The notes under the pieces are model-generated. The model made no database searches. It saw only the letters and a list, made by a program, of their open reading frames with translations, and was not told where the DNA came from. From an uncultured Oscillospiraceae bacterium (GTDB taxonomy: Bacteria > Bacillota > Clostridia > Oscillospirales > Oscillospiraceae), in assembly GCA_947625045.1 (NCBI GenBank), contig CANQMW010000002.1, positions 1 through 64,000 of the forward strand: 64,000 bases of DNA. Direction: 5' to 3'. Below are positions 50,804 to 59,808 of the stretch, in pieces. The stretch's first letter is position 1. Each line of letters begins with the position of its first letter. The translations under genes were made by a program, and so were the position numbers.

Positions 50804-51766
50804 TCACACCTCAAAACGCTCCGCGGCGCGGACAGTGTTCACCAAATATTTTATGACCTCCACGGGGTATTGGCCGGCGGCGGTCTCGCCGGTGACCATC
50901 ACCGAGGCGGCCCCGTCCAGGACGGCGTTGAAGATATCGTTGACCTCCGCCCGGGTGGGGACGGGGCTATGTTCCATGCTGGCCAGCATCTGGGTCACCA
51001 CCATGAAGGGCGTGCCCACCGCACGGCATTGGGCGGCGATGCGCTTTTGCAGGGCGGGCAGGTCCCACAGGGGAACGGCGTTGCCCAGGTCCCCCCGGGC
51101 GATGACGATCTCGTCCGCGGCGGACAGGAGCTCCGCCAGCTTTTCCGCCCCGGCCAGGTTCTCGATCTTGGCGAACAGGCGCACATGGCCGCAGCCCGCC
51201 TCATCCAGGTCCGCCCGGACGGCCTCCAGGTCCGCCCGGTCCCGGACGAAGGGCTGCATGACCCCGGTGACGCCGTACTCTGCCGCGTCCCGGAGGTTTT
51301 CCCTGTCCGCCTCCGTCAGCGCCGGCAGGCGCACGTCCAGCCCCGGCAGGGCCAGGCTCTTCCGGCTTTGGAGCATGCCGCCCCGCAGGACCCGGGCTCG
51401 CCCGCCGCCGGACACCTCCAAGAGCAGCTTCCCGTCGTCCAGGAGCATTTGCTGGCCTGCCGCGAGCAGGGGCAGGACGGGGGCGGGCAGGGGGATGGCG
51501 CTCAGGTCCACAATGGCGCCCTCTTCCAGCGCCAAGGGCGCGGCCAGGGCGCCCACCCGCAGCTCCGGCCCCTGCATGTCGATGAGCAGCTTTGGCGCGA
51601 CGCCCGCCCGCTTCGCGGCGGCGTGGAAGGCGTCCAGCAGGGGGGCGGAGGAACGCAGTGTGGTGTGGGAAAGGTTCAGGCGCACGCCGGTCATGCCGGC
51701 CCGGAACATGGCCTCCAACGTGTCCTCCGACCCGCAGGCGGGGCCCAGGGTGCCGTATATCTCCAA
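50804..51766 (-). CDS. Short pyruvate kinase-like protein (catalytic region only)
   Basis: GTLGPACGSEDTLEAMFRAGMTGVRLNLSHT; IARGDLGNAVPL; VVTQMLASMEHSPVPTRAEVNDIFNAVLDG; no C-terminal domain. Confidence 0.85.
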   Translation of the reverse strand: MEIYGTLGPACGSEDTLEAMFRAGMTGVRLNLSHTTLRSSAPLLDAFHAAAKRAGVAPKLLIDMQGPELRVGALAAPLALEEGAIVDLSAIPLPAPVLPLLAAGQQMLLDDGKLLLEVSGGGRARVLRGGMLQSRKSLALPGLDVRLPALTEADRENLRDAAEYGVTGVMQPFVRDRADLEAVRADLDEAGCGHVRLFAKIENLAGAEKLAELLSAADEIVIARGDLGNAVPLWDLPALQKRIAAQCRAVGTPFMVVTQMLASMEHSPVPTRAEVNDIFNAVLDGAASVMVTGETAAGQYPVEVIKYLVNTVRAAERFEV

Positions 51767-51846
51767 GGAACGCGCCTCCTTTTTTCTCTATGTGAAAAAC
51801 ATATCATATCCCCCGCCGGGGCGCAAGAGTTTCCAGTTATCGCCTA

Positions 51847-51875
51847 TTGACATACCCGGCGGATTTTGGTATATT
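51847..51875 (+). promoter_or_regulatory. Promoter of CoA-transferase 2
   Basis: TTGACA, 17 bp, TATATT. Confidence 0.65.
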
Positions 51876-51945
51876 TAGCGAAGTGCATAAGAAAAAGTTT
51901 TGCCAAACATTAAAAACACTCACACATTGGAGCGCATAGAATAGA

Positions 51946-53241
51946 ATGGGTTATGAAGACGAGTACAGGAAAAGACTAACGACTGCCGACGGCGTCGCGG
52001 CCATGATCGAGAGCGGCTGGACCTGCGTCACGGACGCGGCGGCGGCCATCCCGCCGGCGATATTGGAGGCATTGGGCCGCCGCGCCGGGGCGGGGGATGT
52101 GAAGGACCTGACCTTCCACGGCCTTTTGGACCTCATGCCCAGCGCCATGTTCTCCTATCCCGGCCTGTTCACTCCCGTGTCATGGTTCTCCGGGAAGATC
52201 GCCAAGGCGGCGGCGAACCGGGGCGAGGCGGACATCATGCCCTGCTACTACCGGGATATGCCGGGGCTTTACCGGGACTATATCCACGTGGACGCCTTCC
52301 TCATCGTGGTGTCCCCCATGGACGCGGACGGCTTTTTCAGCGCCGGGGTCACCGGGTCCTATACGGCGGCCCTCTTTGAAAAGGCGGAGCACATCTTTTT
52401 GGAGGTCAACCCCAAAATGCCCCGGGCGGTGACAGCCCCGAAGATACATATCTCCCAGGTGACGGCCCTGTGCCAGTCGGACGCGCCCCTGCCCATCCTG
52501 CCCCCGGCGCAGCTGGACGACGTGAGCCGGACCATCGGCGGGTATATCGCCGAAGAGGTGCCCAGCGGCGCGACATTGCAGCTGGGCATCGGCGCGGTGC
52601 CCGAGGCGGTGGGCCTGGCGCTCAAAGGTAAGCACGACCTGGGCATCCACACGGAGCTGCTGCCTGACAGCATGATCGAGCTCATCGAGTGCGGCGCGGT
52701 CACCAATATGAAAAAACCCATCCATACCGGCAAGACCGTGGCCACCTTCACCTTCGGCTCGGAGCGGCTCTATAAGTTCATAGACAACAACCCGGACGTG
52801 GAGATACTGCCGGTGGACTACGTGAACGACCCCGCGGTCATCGCCCGCCATCCCAACTTCATATCCGTGAACGGGGGGCTGGAGGTGGACTTCTTCGGCC
52901 AGGTCTGCGCCGAGAGCATCGGCACCGTCCATGTCTCCGGCACCGGCGGTCAGACGGACTATGTCCGGGGGGCCATCCAGTCCCCCGGGGGCAAGAGCTT
53001 CATCGCCTTCCCCTCCACCGCCGCGGGGGGCACCGTGAGCCGCATCCGGCCCACACTGAACCCCGGCGCCCGCGTCAGCACCAGCAAGAACGACGTGGAC
53101 TACATCGCCACGGAGTACGGCCTGGCCAAGCTCCGGGGCAAGACCGTCTCCCAGCGGACCAAAGCCCTGATCGCCATCGCCCATCCCCGGTTCCGGGAGG
53201 AGCTGACCGCCCAGGCCAGGGCCATGCACATCCTGATATGA
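51946..53241 (+). CDS. Acetyl-CoA hydrolase/transferase family CoA-transferase, paralogue 2
   Basis: LQLGIGAVPEAVGLALKG; ESIGTVHVSGTGGQTDYVRGA; TEYGLAKLRGKTVSQRTKALI. Confidence 0.88.
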   Translation: MGYEDEYRKRLTTADGVAAMIESGWTCVTDAAAAIPPAILEALGRRAGAGDVKDLTFHGLLDLMPSAMFSYPGLFTPVSWFSGKIAKAAANRGEADIMPCYYRDMPGLYRDYIHVDAFLIVVSPMDADGFFSAGVTGSYTAALFEKAEHIFLEVNPKMPRAVTAPKIHISQVTALCQSDAPLPILPPAQLDDVSRTIGGYIAEEVPSGATLQLGIGAVPEAVGLALKGKHDLGIHTELLPDSMIELIECGAVTNMKKPIHTGKTVATFTFGSERLYKFIDNNPDVEILPVDYVNDPAVIARHPNFISVNGGLEVDFFGQVCAESIGTVHVSGTGGQTDYVRGAIQSPGGKSFIAFPSTAAGGTVSRIRPTLNPGARVSTSKNDVDYIATEYGLAKLRGKTVSQRTKALIAIAHPRFREELTAQARAMHILI

Positions 53242-53251
53242 GGAGGCGCCC

Positions 53252-53941
53252 ATGACGAACGATCTTCCCGCCTGGATGACCGCCCACCGGCTCACGGCCA
53301 TCGTGGGCCACATGGGCGGCGGCAAGACGGAGCTGGCGGTGAATATGGCGGTGGCCCTGGCGAAGGCCGGGGAGAGGACCGCCATCGCGGACCTGGACGT
53401 AGTGAACCCCTACTTCCGCAGTCGGGAGCAGCGGGAGATGTTCAAGGCCCTGGGCATCCGGTTCGTGGCCTCCGCCCAGAGCCTCATCGACGCAGATGTG
53501 CCCTCTCTGCCGGCTGAGCTCAATACCCTTTTGCAGGACGAGAGCTTTTATAGCGTCCTGGACATCGGCGGGGACTCGGGGGCCCGGGTCCTGGCCCGGT
53601 ACCGGCACCAGATCGCGGCGAGGGATTTCGCCGTGTGGTTCGTTTTGAACGCCCGGCGGCCCCAGACTGCCACATTGGAAAAGGCCGTCTGGTCCCTCCG
53701 AAAGATCGAGGAGGAGATGGGCCTTCCCGTGACGGGCGTCGTCAACAACACCCATCTCTGCGCCGAGACGACGGCCGCCGACGTGCTTCTGGGCGCAGGC
53801 CTGGCCGACGAGGTCTCTTATGTTACGAACATCCCGGTGATCTGCCACACGGCGCCCCGGCCCATCGCGGCGGGGCTGCCCCAGCTGGCGGAGCCGGTGT
53901 TCCCCATAGATATCTACATGAAAAAGCCCTGGGAGCGCTGA
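53252..53941 (+). CDS. SIMIBI-type P-loop NTPase (ParA/MinD/CobQ-like)
   Basis: AIVGHMGGGKTELAVNMAVALAKAGERTAIADLDVVNPYFRSREQ. Confidence 0.8.
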   Translation: MTNDLPAWMTAHRLTAIVGHMGGGKTELAVNMAVALAKAGERTAIADLDVVNPYFRSREQREMFKALGIRFVASAQSLIDADVPSLPAELNTLLQDESFYSVLDIGGDSGARVLARYRHQIAARDFAVWFVLNARRPQTATLEKAVWSLRKIEEEMGLPVTGVVNNTHLCAETTAADVLLGAGLADEVSYVTNIPVICHTAPRPIAAGLPQLAEPVFPIDIYMKKPWER

Positions 53942-53972
53942 TGAGCGCGAGGGAGAGGGGAGGTGACAACCT

Positions 53973-54185
53973 ATGACCGTGTTTTTACATTTCGACAGCG
54001 ACCGCTGCAAGGGCTGTGAGCTGTGCGTGTCGGTGTGCCCCAAGCACATCTTGGCGCTGGACATGGCCGCCGTCAACGTGAAGGGCTACCACCCGGCGTC
54101 GGTGACGGACCCGTCGGCGTGCATCGCCTGTGCCAGCTGCGCGAAGATCTGTCCTGATTCGGTCATCAGCATTGAGAAGGAATAA
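53973..54185 (+). CDS. 2x[4Fe-4S] ferredoxin-type delta subunit of 2-oxoacid:ferredoxin oxidoreductase
   Basis: CKGCELCVSVCPKH and CIACASCAKICPDS. Confidence 0.92.
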   Translation: MTVFLHFDSDRCKGCELCVSVCPKHILALDMAAVNVKGYHPASVTDPSACIACASCAKICPDSVISIEKE

Positions 54186-54198
54186 CGGTGAAAAGGAG

Positions 54199-55275
54199 AT
54201 GAATACCGTGGAAAAAGAACTGTGGAAGGGCAACGAGGCCGTGGCGGAGGCCGCCATACGGGCGGGCTGCAAGTGCTTCTTCGGTTACCCTATCACCCCT
54301 CAGAATGAGATACCGGAATACATGTCCGCCCATCTGCCCGAGGCGGGGGGCGTGTTCGTCCAGTCGGAGTCGGAGCTGGCGGCCATCAACATGGTCTACG
54401 GCGCGGCGGCCTCCGGTGTGCGGGCCATGACTTCCTCCTCCTCCCCCGGCATCAGCCTGAAGCAGGAGGGCATCAGCGCCATGAGCAGCGGCGAGCTGCC
54501 CGGCGTGGTGGTGAACATGATGCGCGGCGGCCCGGGCCTGGGAACCATCCAGCCGTCCCAGTGCGACTACTTCCAGGCCACCCGGGGCGGCGGCAACGGC
54601 GACTACCGAACCATCGTGCTGGCCCCCTGCGACATCCAGGAGGCCGTGGACATGACCCAGGAGGCCTTCGACCTGGCGGACATCTACCGCATGCCCGTGA
54701 TGATATTGGGCGACGGCATGATCGGCCAGATGATGGAGCCCATCGTGTGGCACGATATCCCCAAGCGGGAGCTGCCCCCCAAGGACTGGTGCGCCGGCGG
54801 CCGGAAGGGCCGGGATCACAGCAATTTCGTGACCTCCCTTCGCATCGACGCCCAGGACTGCGAGGACTTCAACCGGCATCTTGAGGCCAAGTATAAGACC
54901 ATCGCCGAGAAGGAGACCCGGTGGGCGGAGAAGGACGCCGAGGGCTGCGAGATTTTGATCGCCGCCTACGGCACCCCCTCCCGCATCGCCCTGTCTGCGG
55001 CGGAGGAGCTGGAGGCCAAGGGCATCAAGGCGGGCCTCTTCCGTCCCCAGACCGTGTGGCCCTTCCCGTCCAAGCGGCTGGCGGAGCTGGCCGCCCAGGA
55101 GAGCGTCAAGGCCATCCTGGTGGTGGAGATGAGCCTGGGCCAGATGCTGGAGGACGTGCAGCTGGCCGTCCAGGGCATAAAGCCCGTGCGGTTTTACGGC
55201 CGCGTGGGCGGCATGGTGCCCAGCGTGGAGGAGATCGCCGAGGAAGCGGAGAAGATCCTTCAGGAGGTGCAGTGA
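54199..55275 (+). CDS. vorB: 2-oxoacid:ferredoxin oxidoreductase alpha subunit (VorB/KorA-like)
   Basis: KGNEAVAEAAIRAGCKCFFGYPITPQNEIPEYM...TSSSSPGISLKQEGIS. Confidence 0.92.
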   Translation: MNTVEKELWKGNEAVAEAAIRAGCKCFFGYPITPQNEIPEYMSAHLPEAGGVFVQSESELAAINMVYGAAASGVRAMTSSSSPGISLKQEGISAMSSGELPGVVVNMMRGGPGLGTIQPSQCDYFQATRGGGNGDYRTIVLAPCDIQEAVDMTQEAFDLADIYRMPVMILGDGMIGQMMEPIVWHDIPKRELPPKDWCAGGRKGRDHSNFVTSLRIDAQDCEDFNRHLEAKYKTIAEKETRWAEKDAEGCEILIAAYGTPSRIALSAAEELEAKGIKAGLFRPQTVWPFPSKRLAELAAQESVKAILVVEMSLGQMLEDVQLAVQGIKPVRFYGRVGGMVPSVEEIAEEAEKILQEVQ

Positions 55276-55276
55276 T

Positions 55277-56020
55277 ATGACCACAGTATATCGCAAGAGC
55301 GCGGGATTGCAGGACCGGGAGCTCCACTACTGCCCCGGCTGCAGCCACGGTATCGTACATAAATTGGTAGCGGAGTGCATGGAGGAGCTGGGCCTCATCG
55401 ACACGGCCATCCTCGTCTGCCCGGTGGGCTGCTCGGTGTTCGCGGGCAACTACTTCGCCTGCGACTGCATCGAGGCCATCCATGGCCGGGCCCCGGCGGT
55501 GGCCACCGCCGTGAAGCGCACCCACCCGGACCAGCTGGTCGTCACCTATCAGGGCGACGGGGACCTGGCTTCCATCGGCGCGGCGGAGATCGTCCACGCC
55601 GCCATGCGGGGGGAGAAGTTCACCACGGTCTTTATCAATAACGCCATCTACGGCATGACCGGCGGCCAGATGGCCCCCACCACCCTCCTGGGCCAGCGGG
55701 CCACCACCGCCCCCCACGGGCGCATCAAGGAGCTGCACGGCAGCCCCATCCGCATGGCGGAGCTTCTGTCCACCATGGACGGGCTGGCCTACGCCGAGCG
55801 GGTGTGCGTGGCGGACATCCCCCACCTGAACAAAGCCAAAAAGGCCATCAAGAAGGCCTTCGAGGTGCAGCTTTCCGGCGCGGGCTTCTCCTTCGTGGAG
55901 GTGCTGTCCGCCTGCCCCACCAACTGGGGCATGACGCCGCTGGAGGCCAACAAGTGGCTTTTGGAGAACATGGCCGCCTACTATCCCCTGGGGGTCATCA
56001 AGGAGGTGCCGGAATCATGA
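55277..56020 (+). CDS. 2-oxoacid:ferredoxin oxidoreductase beta (TPP) subunit
   Basis: HYCPGCSHGIVHKLVAE; YQGDGDLASIGAAEIVHAA; NNAIYGMTGGQMAPTT. Confidence 0.93.
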   Translation: MTTVYRKSAGLQDRELHYCPGCSHGIVHKLVAECMEELGLIDTAILVCPVGCSVFAGNYFACDCIEAIHGRAPAVATAVKRTHPDQLVVTYQGDGDLASIGAAEIVHAAMRGEKFTTVFINNAIYGMTGGQMAPTTLLGQRATTAPHGRIKELHGSPIRMAELLSTMDGLAYAERVCVADIPHLNKAKKAIKKAFEVQLSGAGFSFVEVLSACPTNWGMTPLEANKWLLENMAAYYPLGVIKEVPES

Positions 56021-56553
56021 AAAAGCAGATCACCATCGCCGGCTTCGGCGGCCAGGGCGTCATGAGCATCGGCAAGAGCCTGGTGGAGGCCGCCGTCAAC
56101 GAGGGCCTGCACGCCACATGGGTGCCCTCCTACGGCCCGGAGATGCGGGGCGGCACCGCTAACTGCGAGGTGGTGCTCTCCGAGGAGCCCGTGGGCTCTC
56201 CCGTATTCACCTACCCCACAGAGCTCATCGCCATGAACCGGCCTTCCCTTCACAAGTTCGAGGACAAGGTGAAGCCCGGCGGCATCATCTTTGTCAACAG
56301 TTCCATCATCGGGGACAAGGTCCAGCGCACGGACGTGAAGGCCGTGTATGTGCCCTGCGACACCATCGCGGACGAGCTGGGCAACAAGAAGGTGTCCAAC
56401 ATGGTGATGCTGGGGGCGTATATCGCCGCCACCGGCGCGCTGAAGGAGGAGACCATCCGCCAGATGCTGGTGCACATGTTCACAGGCCCCAAGGCAAAGC
56501 TGGTGGACCTGAACATGAAGGCCCTGGAGCGGGGCGCGGCCTGCATCGGCTGA
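56017..56553 (+). CDS. 2-oxoacid:ferredoxin oxidoreductase gamma subunit
   Basis: ITIAGFGGQGVMSIGKSL...SYGPEMRGGTANCEVVLS. Confidence 0.93.
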   Translation: MKKQITIAGFGGQGVMSIGKSLVEAAVNEGLHATWVPSYGPEMRGGTANCEVVLSEEPVGSPVFTYPTELIAMNRPSLHKFEDKVKPGGIIFVNSSIIGDKVQRTDVKAVYVPCDTIADELGNKKVSNMVMLGAYIAATGALKEETIRQMLVHMFTGPKAKLVDLNMKALERGAACIG

Positions 56554-56572
56554 CAGTTCACAAATATAGCAA

Positions 56573-56606
56573 GGTCCCGGGGCGTATGCCCCGGGACCGT
56601 TTTGTT
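56573..56606. terminator. Terminator after the oxidoreductase operon
   Basis: GGTCCCGGGGC-GTAT-GCCCCGGGACCGTTTTGTTT. Confidence 0.75.
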
Positions 56607-58225
56607 TACCGCTTTCTGTATATCTCCGTTGTCACCGCCAGCACCGCGGCCAGGGTGACGGCCAGGGCCAGCCAGCGGAGGATATCCGTCTCATCCCCGG
56701 TCCGGGGAGCCGTCTGGCCGCCGGTGGGGGCCTGGGCCGGTCCCGTGGGGCCGTCCGCCGCCGGGATGGGCGCGCCGGGCGTCACTGTGGGGGCTGTGGA
56801 CATCTCAGTGGGGAAGAAAGGCGTTTCTGTGGCCGGAACCGGCGTAATGGTGGGGCCGAGCGTTGGCATATCGGTGGGAATTGGCGTCAAAGTGGGGGAT
56901 GTGGTCGGTTCCGGAGTCGGCACAGGTGTGTCGGTGGGGAGTGGGGCCGGTTTTATCGTTGGTATGGGCGTCATGGTGGGGGACACGGTTGGTTCTGTCT
57001 TGGGAATAGGCGTGTCGGTGGGGACCGGCGACGGTTCTGTGGTAGGAACGGGCGTGTCCGTGGGGACGGGCGTGTCCGTTGGCGTGTCGCTGGGCTCGGC
57101 GGTGTAGACCGGGTCCGGCGTCGGCGTATCGGTGGGCTCCGGCGTATCGGTGGGCTCCGGTGTATCGGAGGGCACCGGAGTATCGGAAGGCTCCGGCGTG
57201 GCGGGAATGATGGCCTCGAAGTCCAGCACGGGATAGCCGTTGTTCTGCCCGGTCGCGGCCTGGTAGAAGGCCTCGCTCAGCAGGGCGGGGAAGGGGGCGC
57301 TCTGCATCTGGACAGTGGGCGCGCCCGTGACCGTGCCGCCGTAGGCCCCCGCACCGGAAGCGGTCAGGGGGGCCGTCAGCTCCCCGTCATGCCAGACATT
57401 GCTGAAGCTGGAGCCGCCCGTCATGCCGGCGAAGGCTCCGGCGGTGTTGGCGCCGGTGACCATGCCCCCGGCGGCGTAGCTGTCCGTCACCTGGCTGTCG
57501 GCCAGGTACCCGGCGTAGCCGCCCAGGACGAGCCCGGCGTCGTTGCCGAAGACATAGGCGGTGGCGTAGCAGTTGGTGAGGGCGCCGCCGGTGAGATAGC
57601 CTATCGCGCCGCCCACATATACCTTGGCGCCGAAGGCCCCCGCCGCCCCCAGGGAGCCCCGGGCGGCGCACCGGTCCATGACGGTCCGGCCCTCCGCCCG
57701 TCCGGCGAGCACTCCGGCGGCCAGCACGCCGTCGGGGGAGGCCGCCCAGCTCCCGGCGGTGACGGTCCCGTCCACCGCCACGTTCAAAAGGGTAGTGTCC
57801 GTCATCCGGCCCGCCAGGCCGCCGGCGGCGGTCTGGCCCTGGGCGCTGACCGTGACGGCGAGGTGCAGGTTTTTGACCACCGCCCCCCGGAGGGCGGCGA
57901 ACAGCCCCGGCCCGGCGATGGCCAGCCCCTGTATGGTGTGCCCCTGGCCGTCAAAGATGCCCTGGAACGATTGGCTGCCGTCGGGGGTGTCCCGGCCGAT
58001 GGGGGCCAGGGCCCGGCCGGTCATGTCGATGTCCCCGGCCAGAAGCACAGTCCGGCCGGCATAGGTCTGCCCGGCGGATACGCTGTCGCTGAAGGCGGCC
58101 AGCGCCCCGGGCCCGTCGATGACCACCGGCCCCTCCGCCCCGTAGGCGGCGGGGAGCCAGGCGATCAGCAGCGATAACAAAAAGAGACCGGCTATACACC
58201 CGGTCACGATGCGACGTATTCTCAT
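56606..58225 (-). CDS. Surface protein: signal peptide, GLUG-like repeats, Pro/Thr-rich stalk, sortase-like C-terminus
   Basis: GDIDMTGRALAPIGR...FQGIFDGQGHTIQGL; (P)TDTP repeats; APRTGDE + hydrophobic + YRKR tail. Confidence 0.8.
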   Translation of the reverse strand: MRIRRIVTGCIAGLFLLSLLIAWLPAAYGAEGPVVIDGPGALAAFSDSVSAGQTYAGRTVLLAGDIDMTGRALAPIGRDTPDGSQSFQGIFDGQGHTIQGLAIAGPGLFAALRGAVVKNLHLAVTVSAQGQTAAGGLAGRMTDTTLLNVAVDGTVTAGSWAASPDGVLAAGVLAGRAEGRTVMDRCAARGSLGAAGAFGAKVYVGGAIGYLTGGALTNCYATAYVFGNDAGLVLGGYAGYLADSQVTDSYAAGGMVTGANTAGAFAGMTGGSSFSNVWHDGELTAPLTASGAGAYGGTVTGAPTVQMQSAPFPALLSEAFYQAATGQNNGYPVLDFEAIIPATPEPSDTPVPSDTPEPTDTPEPTDTPTPDPVYTAEPSDTPTDTPVPTDTPVPTTEPSPVPTDTPIPKTEPTVSPTMTPIPTIKPAPLPTDTPVPTPEPTTSPTLTPIPTDMPTLGPTITPVPATETPFFPTEMSTAPTVTPGAPIPAADGPTGPAQAPTGGQTAPRTGDETDILRWLALAVTLAAVLAVTTEIYRKR

Positions 58226-58359
58226 GTGTATACCCCTCTCATACGATTTAGTGAGGCGCTATGGCCTCACTCCATTGTATACAGAGGGGCATGGATAGGT
58301 GCGGACAGGCATATTCTGGAAAAGCCGCGGGCACGTCAGACGTGTCCGCGGCCTATGTT

Positions 58360-59658
58360 TTATTTGTTTTCAAGAGCGCGGATGGCCCGGTCCCGGCGGA
58401 AGGCGAGGCACAGGACCACGCCCGCGAACCCCAGCAGACCCAGCAGCAGCGCCGCGCCGCTGCCCTTGCCGGAACCAACCAGACGGACCGCCCACGCGCC
58501 CGGGGCCAGCGACGCCATATAGGGCTCGAACACCCGGTCCACCGCCAGTCCGCCTAGAAAATATCCCAGAGGGATGGTGAAATACTGCAAACAGTTGCGC
58601 ACCGCGTAGACCCGGCCCTGGAGGGCGGCGGGGATGCGCAGGCGGAACAGCGCGCTCATGCAGGCGTTCATCAGCGGGATGGGCGCCCAGCCCAGAAAGG
58701 AGCCCAGACACCACGCCGCCGGGCCCCGGCCGAAGGCCAGGAGAAAATTCTCCGTGCCCAGGGAGATGAAGAGGCAAAGCCATATGGTCCGGACCCGGCT
58801 CCTGGGCGCGGGCAGGGCCGCCGCCAGAAGGCTCCCGGCCAGCATGGCCAGCCCCGCCGCGGAGCTCACCAGGCCCATGACACGCTCCCCGCCGCCGGCC
58901 CGGGACAGGAGCATGGCGGGAAAGGCGGCCTCGTACAGGGAGGATACCAGGTTGACCGCCGCCAGAAACAGGATCATATGGGCCAGGCCCGGCTCCCGGC
59001 GGAGATAGGCCAGTCCTTCGCCCGCCGTGCGCAGCAGGCCTTCATCCTGCATGCCGGGCGCCTCCGGCACCGGGGGGATACGGATAAAGAAGAGCAGGGC
59101 CAGCGCCGCCGCAGCGAAGGAGCCCAGGTCCAGGGCCAGCACGGCCCCCATGCCCCGGAGGCCCATCACCGCCGTGGTGAGAAGGGGCGTCAGGAGCGTG
59201 GTCACGGACCCGGACAGCTGGCTCAGCCCGCCGGCCCGCTGGTAGTATTTTTCCGGCAGCAGCAGCGTCACCGCCACCTCCGAGGCGGGCTGCTGGACGG
59301 AGTTCATCAGCCCTGTCAGGGCGTTGATGAGGTAGAGATGACCCACCCGAAGCTGCCCGGCGTGGAGAAGCACCGCCACCGCCAGGGTGCCTGCCGCGGC
59401 CAGGCCGTCACAGCAGAGCATGGTGCGTTTTTTGTCCCACCGGTCGCTGAGGGCGCCGGCGAAGACGCTGACCAGCACGTAGGGCGTGTAGGAGCACACC
59501 ATCAGCAGGGCGGTGCGCAGCGCCGAGCCGTGTTGACCGTAGGACCAGAGAACCAGGGCATACGCCGTCATGGCGCTGCCCAGACCGGAGAGGGCCTGGG
59601 TGCTCCACAGCAGAAGAAAGGGCCCCATGTCGTGAAGCCCTTGTTTTATTTTGTTCAT
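58360..59658 (-). CDS. MFS transporter
   Basis: MNKIKQGLHDMGPFLLLWSTQALSGLGSAMTAYALVLW...GALSDRWDKKRTM. Confidence 0.9.
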   Translation of the reverse strand: MNKIKQGLHDMGPFLLLWSTQALSGLGSAMTAYALVLWSYGQHGSALRTALLMVCSYTPYVLVSVFAGALSDRWDKKRTMLCCDGLAAAGTLAVAVLLHAGQLRVGHLYLINALTGLMNSVQQPASEVAVTLLLPEKYYQRAGGLSQLSGSVTTLLTPLLTTAVMGLRGMGAVLALDLGSFAAAALALLFFIRIPPVPEAPGMQDEGLLRTAGEGLAYLRREPGLAHMILFLAAVNLVSSLYEAAFPAMLLSRAGGGERVMGLVSSAAGLAMLAGSLLAAALPAPRSRVRTIWLCLFISLGTENFLLAFGRGPAAWCLGSFLGWAPIPLMNACMSALFRLRIPAALQGRVYAVRNCLQYFTIPLGYFLGGLAVDRVFEPYMASLAPGAWAVRLVGSGKGSGAALLLGLLGFAGVVLCLAFRRDRAIRALENK

Positions 59659-59808
59659 TTGCTTTGCTCCTTTTTTGATGTTTGTGTCGGTCAAAGAGCA
59701 AAGCCGGCAGGATAGGAGACATCCTGCTCCATGCGGCCCCTATCCTATGCGGCTTCGCATGGAGCAAAAACGATGGCAAGCGGTAAAACGATCATATCCT
59801 GTCCTTTC

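Noticed and set aside
56800-57200. Reiterated ggcgtgtcggtggg-like DNA considered as a CRISPR or minisatellite
   Set aside because: It is the in-frame TDTP/PTP codon repeat of the surface protein; units irregular, no spacers
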